DNA of 40,373 bases from assembly GCA_964452325.1 (NCBI GenBank), contig CAYVLB010000002.1, positions 1 through 40,373 on the forward strand. Direction: 5' to 3'. Below are positions 15,193 through 23,864 of the stretch, in pieces (within the stretch, counting starts at the first letter, position 1; each line of letters starts with the position of its first letter). The position numbers were made by a program, and so were the translations under genes. Under the pieces are notes generated by a model that worked only from the letters and a program-made list of their open reading frames with translations, was not told the origin of the DNA and searched no databases. Source of the DNA: JALVCQ01 sp964452325 (GTDB lineage Bacteria > Bacteroidota > Bacteroidia > JAADEI01 > JALVCQ01).

Positions 15193-16287
15193 TCACTTTC
15201 CGATAGGAAATTTACCAGATCGATGTGGGATGGAAAAGGATGTGGGAAGGTGTTCAAGCAGTTTCTCCATCAAACGCGGCATGGGATAGGTGACGATTTG
15301 GGAATAGGTAATCAATAGGCCATCGGAGATATCGAGTTGAACGAGTTGTTGGGGGGAAAGATGGGCATGCCAAAGGATAACATGTAGGCGGCGATGGGTG
15401 AGTACGTGGGTGAGTGAACCGATGCGTTGGGCAATGGCAGATAAGGAAGGGATAGGGGTGAAGTAGTGGGGAAAGAGATACAGTCCTTGCCATATTCCTT
15501 CGGGGGGACGGCGTACTACCCAGAAACGTTGTCCGTCCGTGAGGTGATAGCAATGGAGGGTCTGGGGGCGGGGTTTTTTGCGTGGCTTTCGGATTGGATA
15601 TTGGTCGGGATTTCCTTCGGCATGTGCAATGCAGTATTGTTGGATCGGGCATGAATTGCATTTGGGGGTGGGGGTGCACTGTAGGGCACCAAATTCCATG
15701 ATCGCTTCGTTGAAACGGCGAGGTGACAGATATTCGAGGAATGTGTGGGCGGCACTTCGAATTGCAGCAGTACCAGCTGCGGTGTCGACCGGTTGGGTCA
15801 TCCCGAACCAGCGACTGATGACACGCCGGACGTTACCATCCACTACCACATCGGGTTCATTGAATGCAATAGCTCGGAGCGCTGCAGCAATATAGGGGCC
15901 GATGCCGCGGATTTTCAGCAGGTCTTCTCGTCGGGAAGGAATGATCCCTTGATGTTGCTCAACGATTTGCCGGGCACCGGCCAATAAATTCTGAGCGCGG
16001 CGATAGTATCCGAGCCCTTGCCATAGTTTGAGGACCTCTTTTTCGGAGGCGTTGGCTAGGGCGTGGATAGTAGGATATTGATTGAGGAAGCGGTGGTAGT
16101 AGGGCATCCCTTGTTCGATTCGGGTCTGCTGGAAGATCACCTCTGCAATCCAGCATTCGTAAGGATGATATTGTTGTCGAAATGGGAGGGGGCGCCGATG
16201 TTGTTCAAACCATTGCCCCAATATTTGGGCCATTGACTTAATGGCGGTCTTCGGGGTGCGTTCGCTACTTTTGCCGCCCTTCGGCAT
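15193..16287 (-). CDS. mutY: A/G-specific adenine glycosylase MutY
   Basis: MutY removes adenine mispaired with 8-oxoguanine. Seen here: the catalytic Glu in WIAEVIFQQTR, the helix-hairpin-helix LLKIRGIGPYIAAALRAIAF, the Asp in VVVDGNVRRVISRWF, four Fe-S cluster cysteines near LQCTPTPKCNSCPIQQYC, and a C-terminal NUDIX-like domain (WVVRRPPEGIWQGLYLFP) that reads 8-oxoG. The first cysteine spacing is C-x5-C instead of the usual C-x6-C. Start choices are ATG 16287 (used), ATG 16233 and TTG 16311. A near-consensus TATACTTG on the minus strand at 16309-16316 would place transcription start near 16302, consistent with 16287. It leads the seven-gene unit; the next gene starts 31 bp downstream. Confidence 0.92.
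   Translation of the reverse strand: MPKGGKSSERTPKTAIKSMAQILGQWFEQHRRPLPFRQQYHPYECWIAEVIFQQTRIEQGMPYYHRFLNQYPTIHALANASEKEVLKLWQGLGYYRRAQNLLAGARQIVEQHQGIIPSRREDLLKIRGIGPYIAAALRAIAFNEPDVVVDGNVRRVISRWFGMTQPVDTAAGTAAIRSAAHTFLEYLSPRRFNEAIMEFGALQCTPTPKCNSCPIQQYCIAHAEGNPDQYPIRKPRKKPRPQTLHCYHLTDGQRFWVVRRPPEGIWQGLYLFPHYFTPIPSLSAIAQRIGSLTHVLTHRRLHVILWHAHLSPQQLVQLDISDGLLITYSQIVTYPMPRLMEKLLEHLPTSFSIPHRSGKFPIGK
16266..16273 (+). promoter_or_regulatory. Bacteroidota-type -7 element (TACTTTTG) for the TPR-rng unit
   Basis: TACTTTTG matches TAnnTTTG. It would start transcription near 16280 with a 20-base leader before the ATG at 16301. The element lies inside the N-terminal coding region of mutY on the other strand, so the two promoters overlap. 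No clear -33 element. Confidence 0.5.
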
Positions 16288-16300
16288 CAAGTTAGTGTTT

Positions 16301-17095
16301 ATGAGCGTCAAGTATAAGTCTTTTTGGGGGGTTATATTGGGGGGTGCTGTTGTGCTTACGATTGGGCTGTATTACTGGATGCGTTCTCCAACGGTGCTTA
16401 TGGGTGACACTTTGGCAATAGGGGAAGGAACACCGGAATGGGTCAGGGAATGGGAAGCGGTGCGTTTAGCCCATCTGGAAGATTCGTTGCGGGATGTTTA
16501 TCATTCGATTCAATTATCGCTTAATCGGGCCCATTTCTGGGAATCGCATTCAGCGGGCTTGCTGGCTGGCTATTATTACTATCGTGCGGCCCAAGAAACC
16601 AACGATACCGCTTTATGGCGGAAAGCGGGATTGTATTTGTTCGAGTCGGCTCCATTAGCCGACTCTATAGCGTTACCATGGGTTACGCAGGCATCTATTT
16701 ATGCCTATGAATCGTTGTTGAAAGAAGTGCCAGGCGATTTGGATAGTCGAACCCGATTGGGTGCTTTGTTGGTTGAGTCGGGGCAGGATGTGATGCGGGG
16801 AATAGGTTATCTTCGGGAGGTGTTGGATGTGAATCCAGATCATCCGTTGGCATTGTTGTATATGGGTGTGTTTTCGGTTCGGTCTGGTCAGTACGAGAAA
16901 GCTCGTGAGCGCTTCCTTCGTTTGCTAAATTTGCAGCCTCAAAATGAGGTTGTGCATTATTATTTGGCGCATGTTTATCAGGTGCTGGACAGCATGGATG
17001 CGGCGGTACATCACTTGGAATCGTGGAAAAGCCAGGTTGGGGATCCTGTCCTTCAACGCCAAATTGATTCATTAATCATCCAACTTAAAAAATAA
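16301..17095 (+). CDS. Single-pass membrane protein with tetratricopeptide repeats
   Basis: The 264-residue product has one N-terminal membrane segment (residues about 8-27, FWGVILGGAVVLTIGLYYW), then an extracytoplasmic alpha-helical region with TPR-like repeats. The clearest are RGIGYLREVLDVNPDHPLALLYM and YEKARERFLRLLNLQPQNEVVHYYLAHVYQ. TPRs mediate protein contacts; no enzyme motif is visible. The ATG at 16301 is preferred because a -7 element sits 28-35 bp upstream and the membrane segment then starts properly; an in-frame ATG at 16241 would lie upstream of that promoter. The gene stands before the microprotein and rng genes and is likely cotranscribed with them. Confidence 0.83.
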   Translation: MSVKYKSFWGVILGGAVVLTIGLYYWMRSPTVLMGDTLAIGEGTPEWVREWEAVRLAHLEDSLRDVYHSIQLSLNRAHFWESHSAGLLAGYYYYRAAQETNDTALWRKAGLYLFESAPLADSIALPWVTQASIYAYESLLKEVPGDLDSRTRLGALLVESGQDVMRGIGYLREVLDVNPDHPLALLYMGVFSVRSGQYEKARERFLRLLNLQPQNEVVHYYLAHVYQVLDSMDAAVHHLESWKSQVGDPVLQRQIDSLIIQLKK

Positions 17096-17103
17096 GATCT
17101 CTT

Positions 17104-17199
17104 ATGCCTTGTGGACGTAAACGCAAACTACGGAAGGTCAAACGGCATAAATTCAAGAAACGACGTCGTCAGAATCGGCACAAAAAGAAGAAAGTCTGA
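17104..17199 (+). CDS. AURKAIP1/COX24-domain microprotein (31 aa), probable ribosomal component
   Basis: A 31-residue, extremely basic frame starts MPCGRKRKLRKVKRHKFKK and ends NRHKKKKV. This matches the small Bacteroidota proteins carrying the AURKAIP1/COX24 domain, related to mitochondrial ribosomal protein mS38 and thought to sit on the small ribosomal subunit. The length is typical for the bacterial version. It starts 8 bp after the TPR gene stop, so it is in the same transcription unit and upstream of ribonuclease E/G. It is easily missed by gene callers because of its size. Confidence 0.85.
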   Translation: MPCGRKRKLRKVKRHKFKKRRRQNRHKKKKV

Positions 17200-17288
17200 G
17201 GTCGGTATTCCATATGGCGTAGGGTTTGATATGTCGGTAGGGATAGGCAGTGAGACATGGAGTCCTTTCTGATGTTGTAAAGTGAAGA

Positions 17289-18803
17289 ATGGTGGTTGAA
17301 CGGCGTATAATTATTAGTGATCGTTCAGGGCAGCTTGCGGTTATTGAAGAGGGGAAAGTTGTGGAAGTTTATCCGTTGTCTTCGGAAGAAGGGGGTGAAT
17401 TTTTTCGGGAGGGGTCTATTGTGGTGGGGAAAGTTCATAAGTTGATGCCGTCGATAAATGCGGCTTTTTTGGATATTGGCACCCCCACGAAGGCTTTTTT
17501 GCATTATCAGGATTTAGGGCCTCATGCAGCCTCGTTGTTGAAATTATATGATTTGCTTCGGAAGGGGAAACGGGTGATGCCCACGCTGGAAGATTTCCAG
17601 CCGGAGAGGCCTTTCCCAATTCGGGGGAAAATTATGGATGTGCTGAAAAAGGAAATGTTGTTGCCCGTGCAGGTTGAGAAGGAGCCGATTTCTACGAAGG
17701 GGTATCGGGTAAGTATGAAGTTATCGATTCCGGGTCGCTATCATGTGTTGATGCCTTTTTATTCGATGGTGCGTGTTTCCCGTCGAATTGAGGATGATTG
17801 GGAGCGTCGTCGGTTGCAACGGGTTGTGCGGGGATTATTGCCTGAACGATTAGGTGCCATTGTGCGGACAGCAGCAGCTCAGCGTCCCATCGAAGAAATT
17901 GAAAAGGATATTCAAGATACCCTCCGTCGATGGGAACAAGTGATGGAGCGAATCCGTGACCAAAGGCATGTGCTGTATAAGGAAGATGGATTATTAGATC
18001 GTTACTTGCGCGATTTGGTTAATGACGAGGTTGAAGAAATAATTACGGATTCTTCTGCATATGCAGGGTTTGTGAAGGCATGGCTTCGGACGTATGCACC
18101 ACACAAGCAACAAGTCGTTCACTTTCGGAAAGAAGGGAACTTATTTAAGTCAATGGGCATTGATGTTCAGCTCAATGCCTTGTCGCAACGGGTGGTTCGT
18201 CTCGATCATGGCGCGTATATTGTCATGGACGAGACGGAGGCCCTTCATGTGTTTGACGTAAACAGCGGGAGTAAGAATCCTGCGCAGTCGGGTCGGGAGG
18301 AAACGGTGTTGGCAGTGAATCTTCGGGCGGCAGAGATTATTGCTCAGATTTTACGCCTTAGGGATATTGGTGGGTTGATAGTAATTGACTTTATCGATAT
18401 GGAACGCAGTGAAAACCGCCATTTATTGTATCGAAAGATGAAAGAGTTTATGAAGCGGGACCATGCTTCGCATACCATTTTGCCGTTGTCGAAGTTTGGG
18501 TTGATGCAGATCACTCGCCAACGAAATCGTGAGAGCCAGGATATAGGAACTGCCGAAAAATGTCCCCTTTGCCTTGGGGCTGGTAAAATCACGCCCTTGA
18601 TGGATGTGGTTGAAAATCTTTTTTATTCATTAGGGAAAAAGCGGGGTATTCGAAAGCAAGTGCGGGTACATCCTTTTTTGCGGGCGTATCTTCTGAAAGG
18701 TTTCCCTTCGATTCGCCTCCGATGGCTTTGGGACCTTCACAAATGGGTAGTTATCATCCCCGATGAGGATATTCCTATCAATGCGTTTGTAATTGAGGAT
18801 TGA
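17289..18803 (+). CDS. rng: Ribonuclease E/G family endoribonuclease
   Basis: The 504-residue protein has RNase G-like length without a long degradosome-scaffold tail. An S1-type RNA-binding segment lies near the N-terminus (GKVHKLMPSINAAFLDIGT), followed by the RNase H-like and 5'-sensor regions. The catalytic DNase I-like domain has HVFDVNSGS around residue 322 and IVIDFIDME around residue 365, whose Asp residues bind the catalytic Mg. The zinc-link motif CPLCLGAGK lies around residue 424. It matures 16S rRNA 5' ends and starts decay of some mRNAs in the cytoplasm. It ends 7 bp from the convergent sorting-domain gene. Confidence 0.95.
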   Translation: MVVERRIIISDRSGQLAVIEEGKVVEVYPLSSEEGGEFFREGSIVVGKVHKLMPSINAAFLDIGTPTKAFLHYQDLGPHAASLLKLYDLLRKGKRVMPTLEDFQPERPFPIRGKIMDVLKKEMLLPVQVEKEPISTKGYRVSMKLSIPGRYHVLMPFYSMVRVSRRIEDDWERRRLQRVVRGLLPERLGAIVRTAAAQRPIEEIEKDIQDTLRRWEQVMERIRDQRHVLYKEDGLLDRYLRDLVNDEVEEIITDSSAYAGFVKAWLRTYAPHKQQVVHFRKEGNLFKSMGIDVQLNALSQRVVRLDHGAYIVMDETEALHVFDVNSGSKNPAQSGREETVLAVNLRAAEIIAQILRLRDIGGLIVIDFIDMERSENRHLLYRKMKEFMKRDHASHTILPLSKFGLMQITRQRNRESQDIGTAEKCPLCLGAGKITPLMDVVENLFYSLGKKRGIRKQVRVHPFLRAYLLKGFPSIRLRWLWDLHKWVVIIPDEDIPINAFVIED

Positions 18804-18810
18804 CCTATCC

Positions 18811-19185
18811 TTATCGAACGATCACGGCAACCTGGTAGGTGTGAAGGGACGTACGGGCTTGTAGGTAATAGATTCCCTTGGGGGCGCTTGTAATGTCGAA
18901 ATATGCGGTACGGTGTGCAGGGGTAAGGTATGCACGTTGTACTTGCTGTCCTGTAAGGTCATAAAGGCTGAGCAGAACGGTTCCTTCAGCGATTACTTCT
19001 GGTGGTGCACTGACCATGAACTTTCCTCCATTAGGGTTGGGATACACTGTAATAGGGGTGTTGGACTGGGTGTTGGATTGGGTGGTGTCTTGGGGCTGGA
19101 TCCTCACTTGAAGGGCATAGCTGTGAGTTACACTTGCTCCCCATAACATGACAGTAACTGCCATTGCCTTTATCCAGTGTCCCAT
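18811..19185 (-). CDS. Short secreted protein consisting almost only of a T9SS sorting domain
   Basis: The 124-residue product has a signal peptide (residues 1-24), about 20 residues of Gln/Thr/Ser-rich linker (DTTQSNTQSNT), then a full type A sorting domain: ITVYPNPNGGKFMV, LLSLYDLTGQQV, GIYYLQARTS and a terminal VAVIVR. There is essentially no cargo domain between signal and sorting domain. It could be a minimal surface anchor or adaptor, a decoy for the T9SS machinery, or a decayed cargo gene. It starts 2 bp after the stop of the M14 peptidase gene, so it is translated from the same message. A 2 x 12 bp tandem repeat (19059-19082) encodes the linker. Confidence 0.8.
   Translation of the reverse strand: MGHWIKAMAVTVMLWGASVTHSYALQVRIQPQDTTQSNTQSNTPITVYPNPNGGKFMVSAPPEVIAEGTVLLSLYDLTGQQVQRAYLTPAHRTAYFDITSAPKGIYYLQARTSLHTYQVAVIVR
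19059..19082 (-). repeat. Two-copy 12-bp tandem repeat in the linker
   Basis: TGTTGGACTGGG (19059-19070) is followed by TGTTGGATTGGG (19071-19082), differing at one base. It encodes the repeated SNTQ-type linker of the short sorting-domain protein and could vary in copy number. Confidence 0.7.
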
Positions 19186-19187
19186 TT

Positions 19188-21545
19188 TTATTCGACGACG
19201 AAAAACAGCTTTGTCGCAAATTTACGTTGTCCTCTAAAAACCATGAGATATCCTCCAGGATTGAGTGGGATTTGCCAATGGACAATCGAATTATCCTCAC
19301 TGTTTTTTCGGGCAATGAATGCTCCTTGAATGGTATAGAGTTGGAGTTCTCCTGCTTCGGCGGGTTTCCATATTGTCAAGGATGGGCCCATTGCCTTCAC
19401 TTGTAGGGCAGGTGGTGGTAATGGTGATGCTTGGTAGGTGGGTGTGCTGTTGATGTGTTGAATGGAGATGTCGTCGAGGTAGAATCCGTCGGCTTGAACA
19501 TATGCATCACTGACGAAGAGAAAACGAATTTTTAGGGAATTCCCGATCCAATCGGATAGGTCAATAGTTTCTTTGATCCAGTCGGTTTGCAGGCCGGAAT
19601 AGCCGGGTGGGGTTGCGGGGGTCATTCGGGGACTGCACAGGTAGTGCCATGAAGTCTGAGAAGTGGGCCTTACCTGAATGTAGACGAAATCGTAGTTAGG
19701 TTCAAGGTCCCATCGGGCGTAGAAAGAGAGATAAGCCAAGGAGGCATTCATGAGCGAGATTGGGGTGTCGAGTTCGAGGGTGGCAAGGGTATTATTGGGA
19801 TAGTTGCCAAAGGGTGATTCGGTAATGCTGTACGGGGGGGAGTGATAGGTTGCATTGGTGAGTTGCCAGTGGGTGGTACTCCAGTGGTTTTGGAGGCTAT
19901 GGAAGGTGTCGGCAAAAATGGTGATGGGGTTGCCCCAATGGGTTGAGAAAGTGTCGATGATCTGGTAGTTTCCGAATGACCGTGAAATCGCGTATTTTAG
20001 GAGGGTCCCCGCGGGTGGGATGTTGGTCATGGAGTAGCCGACAGAATCGACTACAGTTTGGGCTACGGAGGCATTGTAGATCCGAGGAGTTGTGTCGATG
20101 CTCCAGTGGGGGGAGAGCGATCGAAAAACAATGACGATCGAATCGGATGCGAGGCCGATGGGTGTGATATGGTATTTCAGTTGTCCAGTAGAACTGTTGA
20201 TAAGGGTAGGGGGAGCATGATCTAGGGCGGCGTAGTTGTGCAAGGCCATTATTGCTGCCAAGTTCATCCATCGGGTTTGTCGGCATAGGGATAAGATATC
20301 GGAACTTGGTGGCCAGAATCCTTGGCTGGGGGATCCGACTTCAGGGGTCATGGCAAAGATTTTGGGCTTGGAGGTGTCGCCGTACATCCAGTCGTCCGAG
20401 TCGCCATTGACAATGTATCCGACGGTTTGGTCGCCGGTCCCAGTTAAGTAGCGATTGTATTTGACCAATTCGGCGGCTAAGGCTTTGTAGTAGTTGGAAT
20501 CGGGAGTTAAGGAGTCATGTGCAAAGCCCCATGGATATATTAACAGGTTACTGTACGTATGATAGTTAAGGGCAATACGGAAAGAGTCTTGATTACACAA
20601 AAAGCGAACAGCTTGCGTTTCGGGTTCGGAAAATGGGGCGGGTCCACGATATACTTGTGACGAAGTGACAGGCGACGACCCCGTATTGTTGTATCCCCAG
20701 TGGAATCCGTAGTTGCGATTGAGGTCTACACCGTATGTGCCATCGCCGTTGTTGCGTCGGTTTTTGCGCCACATTCCTCCCCCCTGCGGAAAGGTGGTTT
20801 GATTGTAGTAGTATCCATCGGGGTTGATGCAAGGAATGATGTATATTTCGCTATGATCGACCAGCCATTGGATTACCGGGTGACTATTGTAGTTCTCTAA
20901 GAGGGTATACATGAAGTAGATGAGCTGAGAAGCGCTTGCCGGTTCACGCGCATGGTGAAGGGCAGTGAGCAAGATAGCAGGTTCGCTTTCGTTTGAGTCG
21001 GGATGGTCGGAGATTTTAACAAAATAAATGGGGCGCCCTTCATGGGTCAGAAAAGTATCGATGGGTTGTTTAGCAGAAATCAGGTCAGGGAAACGGGCAT
21101 GCATGCTGTCGAGATGCTCGTAAATTTGTTGGAGGGTAAAATATCCACCCATAGATCCAAGTGTGAATCCGATAGGATCGGGCAATGCAACGCCATAAAA
21201 TGAATCAAGGCTGCATGCTGTCGTAGCATTTTGTTCTTGGATTGCTTGTTGGTTGCGTTCGATATAATATCGAGAAAGGTCGTCAATCAGCACGTTAATT
21301 TCGAATCCAGCTTTTTGAAGCTGGTGGAGTTCGGTTTCCGAAAGTGGGCCTTCCCAACTGTTTCCTTTTTTCCATATGCCGTCTTCCCAGGCAATGGGTT
21401 GTTGGATTAGCCGTAACAGTTCTGATTGGGTACTCCACTCAATGCGGGCTTGGACATATCGTAAGGAATGTTGGGCATGAGTAGTAACCGGCAGGATAAA
21501 ACTTACGATCATTGATAGGCTTACGATAATAGATGATGTACGCAT
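19188..21545 (-). CDS. Secreted M14 zinc carboxypeptidase with T9SS C-terminal domain
   Basis: The 785-residue product has a signal peptide (residues 1-24, ending VTTHA). The peptidase M14 domain spans about 130-430: zinc ligands His198 and Glu201 in LHHAREPAS and His329 in LNYHTYSN, substrate Arg in MWRKNRR (about 260) and DLNRNYG (274-280), and catalytic Glu402 in MTPEVGSPS. A beta-sandwich region of about 150 residues follows (YLSFYARWDLEPNYDFVYIQV, YLDDISIQHI), typical of adhesion or MAM-like modules. The last 75 residues form a sorting domain (LTIWKPAEAGELQLYTIQG, ending KLFFVVE). It should release C-terminal residues from peptides at the cell surface or outside. It lies 57 bp downstream of the S46 peptidase gene. 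Confidence 0.93.
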   Translation of the reverse strand: MRTSSIIVSLSMIVSFILPVTTHAQHSLRYVQARIEWSTQSELLRLIQQPIAWEDGIWKKGNSWEGPLSETELHQLQKAGFEINVLIDDLSRYYIERNQQAIQEQNATTACSLDSFYGVALPDPIGFTLGSMGGYFTLQQIYEHLDSMHARFPDLISAKQPIDTFLTHEGRPIYFVKISDHPDSNESEPAILLTALHHAREPASASQLIYFMYTLLENYNSHPVIQWLVDHSEIYIIPCINPDGYYYNQTTFPQGGGMWRKNRRNNGDGTYGVDLNRNYGFHWGYNNTGSSPVTSSQVYRGPAPFSEPETQAVRFLCNQDSFRIALNYHTYSNLLIYPWGFAHDSLTPDSNYYKALAAELVKYNRYLTGTGDQTVGYIVNGDSDDWMYGDTSKPKIFAMTPEVGSPSQGFWPPSSDILSLCRQTRWMNLAAIMALHNYAALDHAPPTLINSSTGQLKYHITPIGLASDSIVIVFRSLSPHWSIDTTPRIYNASVAQTVVDSVGYSMTNIPPAGTLLKYAISRSFGNYQIIDTFSTHWGNPITIFADTFHSLQNHWSTTHWQLTNATYHSPPYSITESPFGNYPNNTLATLELDTPISLMNASLAYLSFYARWDLEPNYDFVYIQVRPTSQTSWHYLCSPRMTPATPPGYSGLQTDWIKETIDLSDWIGNSLKIRFLFVSDAYVQADGFYLDDISIQHINSTPTYQASPLPPPALQVKAMGPSLTIWKPAEAGELQLYTIQGAFIARKNSEDNSIVHWQIPLNPGGYLMVFRGQRKFATKLFFVVE

Positions 21546-21602
21546 TGTGCCAATGATTTACCGTTCTTCTGGAAACGGGAGGACAATATAAGAGATACCA
21601 CC

Positions 21603-23864
21603 TTACTGGATGATTCGGAGCGATCGAAAGACATGATAATTTGCCAAATAGCGCTGGATGTACCAGAGGATAAAGCGCACATCTACTGAGATGGTTCGAT
21701 TGGTTTCCGGAATGTATAGGATGTCGCCAATGATGCCTTCCCAGTTGCTGTCAAATGCCACGCCAACGAGTCGTCCATAGGCATCGATGGTAGGACTTCC
21801 AGAGTTGCCACCGCTAATATCGGTAGTGCTCACAAAACATATCGGTAAGTTATGCTGGTCATCGGCAAATCGGCCGAAGTCTTTTTTCTTCAGCAGCTGG
21901 AGCAAATCGTATGGAATATTGAAATCGGGTTTATCGGGACGGTATTTTTCCAGCAAGCCATGGTGAAGGGTTTGGTAGTGGTATGTTACCGCATCTTTGG
22001 GCTGGTATCCCTGCACGGAGCCATAGGTGAATCGGAAGGTTCCGTTGGCATCTGGATAGATCGAATCGATTGGCTTAGATTGGAACAGGAGGCGTTGGTA
22101 TCGAATATTCATGTGTTGTCGGAGCCGCTCGCCGCGTGCATAGGCTGGACGAATCTGTTGGGCGTATAATGCATATAATTCGGCTAGGAACGATAGAAAA
22201 TTGTCTTCTCGGAGTGCTTTCTCGGGATTGCGTGACCATGTGCGAACTAATGAACGCATGGCATGCGGTTGAAAGAGCGCTGAATGTTGGAAGAACGAAT
22301 CGACGATGAGGTTGCATCGATAAAAATGCTGATCTGAAAGGTTGGTTCCCATGTATTGATGGTAAATCTGCCGGACTTGGCGTTGGAACACAGTAGATGA
22401 TGTGTGCCATTGCTGGATGGAGCTATCACAAAACGGTATTTGCTGAAGGGCAGCCAGGGTTGCGGGAAGGGGGGAAGGGGCAGTGTATATGGCACGCAGC
22501 AGTTCCGCTACAATTCGATGTTCCATCCACGAATAGGGCTTGTGAGTGGCAGATTGGATATGTTCAAAAGCAGACTTCCATAAGGTTCGTTGGGAAAGTC
22601 GTTGCTCGACATAAGGACGGATCAGCTCTTGAATGAGGGGGCGAATGTTGGGGCGTGTGAAGAGCCATTGGAGATATAAGACAAGTTGCCCTGCATCGGC
22701 AATGTATAATGCGCTTCGGGTGAGCGAATCACAGATGGCAGCCAGTTCTTTCTTCTGTTGGTCGTTAGCCCATTCCCATAGGGGAATGTATTCCTGATGA
22801 ATTTTTTGTTGGAGGATTCCATATTTGAACAACCCTTCTTGTTGGCCAACGGTGTATTTGAAAAGATTGGTCAGTTGTGCGTACCGATTAGACAGATCTA
22901 TGGCTGCTTGGGAATTGGTTTCCATGACCCGCTTCATCTCGTGGGTAATAATTTCTAATACGTGCTGAAAGGCAGGATTGTTGGTATATTGCCGAATGAT
23001 AATGTCGTGGGGTGGAAGATAGCGTTGGGTACGTCCCGGAAATCCAATCACTGCGGTAAAGTCATCAGGTTGGACGCCTTGCAAGGAAATGGGAAGGTAG
23101 TATCGTGGGGTATAGGGTATGTTCGTAGGTGAATATTCAGTGGGGGTACCGCTAGTGTCTACATATGCCCGGAATATGGCAAAATCGGGAGTATGGCGGG
23201 GCCACATCCAGTTGTCTTGGTTGCCACCGAATTTGCCCACGCTGAACGGGGGTGCTATGACCAGTCGGATGTCCAGAATTTCTTGATAGAGCATCAGAAA
23301 ATACTGGCGATCTTGAAAAAAGGAACGTACTTGTCCGTGTAGGCCTGAAATACCTAATGAGTCGCTCCAATACTCGACTGCTTCGCGAACAACGGAGTCG
23401 GCAATTAACCCAAAAGCCAGACGTTTGCCAAATCCTTCAGAATAGTTTTGTAGTGGCTTAAAGGCAGGCGTTACTTCATCGATGCGGACAAGGACTCGGA
23501 TCCATAGGTCTGGCAAAGGTTTTTCTTCACGAAACGATTGGGCATTGAATCCTTTGTCCAGGTAGTTTTCATTGGGGGTGCTAATGCTTTGGAGGGCGCT
23601 CACCGCACAGTGGTGATTGGTTAAAATCAGCCCATCGGGTGAAATAAAGCTACCACTGCAAAATCCTCCGATCGAAACAACAGCATCTTTGATGGAAGGA
23701 TGACTAGTACTGTAAATGGTTTCGGGCGAGATTTGGCATCCAGCTTGGGAAAGTTTCGTCCGGAGAATGACGTGAATTTGGTGGGGAAGCCACATGCCTT
23801 CTTCGGCATAGGATGCAGTCGAGACAATCCATGCAGTCACGATAATGATGAGTCGGTAAAGCAT
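21603..23864 (-). CDS. S46-family dipeptidyl-peptidase, DPP11-like by its specificity residue
   Basis: The 753-residue product has a signal peptide cut before EEGMWLP, the usual S46 mature N-terminus. Catalytic residues are visible: His85 in TNHHC, Ser688 in SGGNSGSP, and the conserved GGNQDNWMWPRHTPDF block. Eighteen residues after the catalytic Ser, at the position that separates DPP7 (Gly) from DPP11 (Arg or Ser), this protein has Ser706 (FDSNWEG). That predicts release of dipeptides with Asp or Glu at P1 in the periplasm, by analogy with studied enzymes. No sorting domain is present, consistent with periplasmic location. The 5' end overlaps pyrC by 28 bp. Confidence 0.92.
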   Translation of the reverse strand: MLYRLIIIVTAWIVSTASYAEEGMWLPHQIHVILRTKLSQAGCQISPETIYSTSHPSIKDAVVSIGGFCSGSFISPDGLILTNHHCAVSALQSISTPNENYLDKGFNAQSFREEKPLPDLWIRVLVRIDEVTPAFKPLQNYSEGFGKRLAFGLIADSVVREAVEYWSDSLGISGLHGQVRSFFQDRQYFLMLYQEILDIRLVIAPPFSVGKFGGNQDNWMWPRHTPDFAIFRAYVDTSGTPTEYSPTNIPYTPRYYLPISLQGVQPDDFTAVIGFPGRTQRYLPPHDIIIRQYTNNPAFQHVLEIITHEMKRVMETNSQAAIDLSNRYAQLTNLFKYTVGQQEGLFKYGILQQKIHQEYIPLWEWANDQQKKELAAICDSLTRSALYIADAGQLVLYLQWLFTRPNIRPLIQELIRPYVEQRLSQRTLWKSAFEHIQSATHKPYSWMEHRIVAELLRAIYTAPSPLPATLAALQQIPFCDSSIQQWHTSSTVFQRQVRQIYHQYMGTNLSDQHFYRCNLIVDSFFQHSALFQPHAMRSLVRTWSRNPEKALREDNFLSFLAELYALYAQQIRPAYARGERLRQHMNIRYQRLLFQSKPIDSIYPDANGTFRFTYGSVQGYQPKDAVTYHYQTLHHGLLEKYRPDKPDFNIPYDLLQLLKKKDFGRFADDQHNLPICFVSTTDISGGNSGSPTIDAYGRLVGVAFDSNWEGIIGDILYIPETNRTISVDVRFILWYIQRYLANYHVFRSLRIIQ

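Noticed and set aside
16241..16300. Earlier start (ATG 16241) for the TPR membrane protein
   Set aside because: The -7 element at 16266-16273 lies downstream of it, and the membrane segment is well placed from the ATG at 16301.
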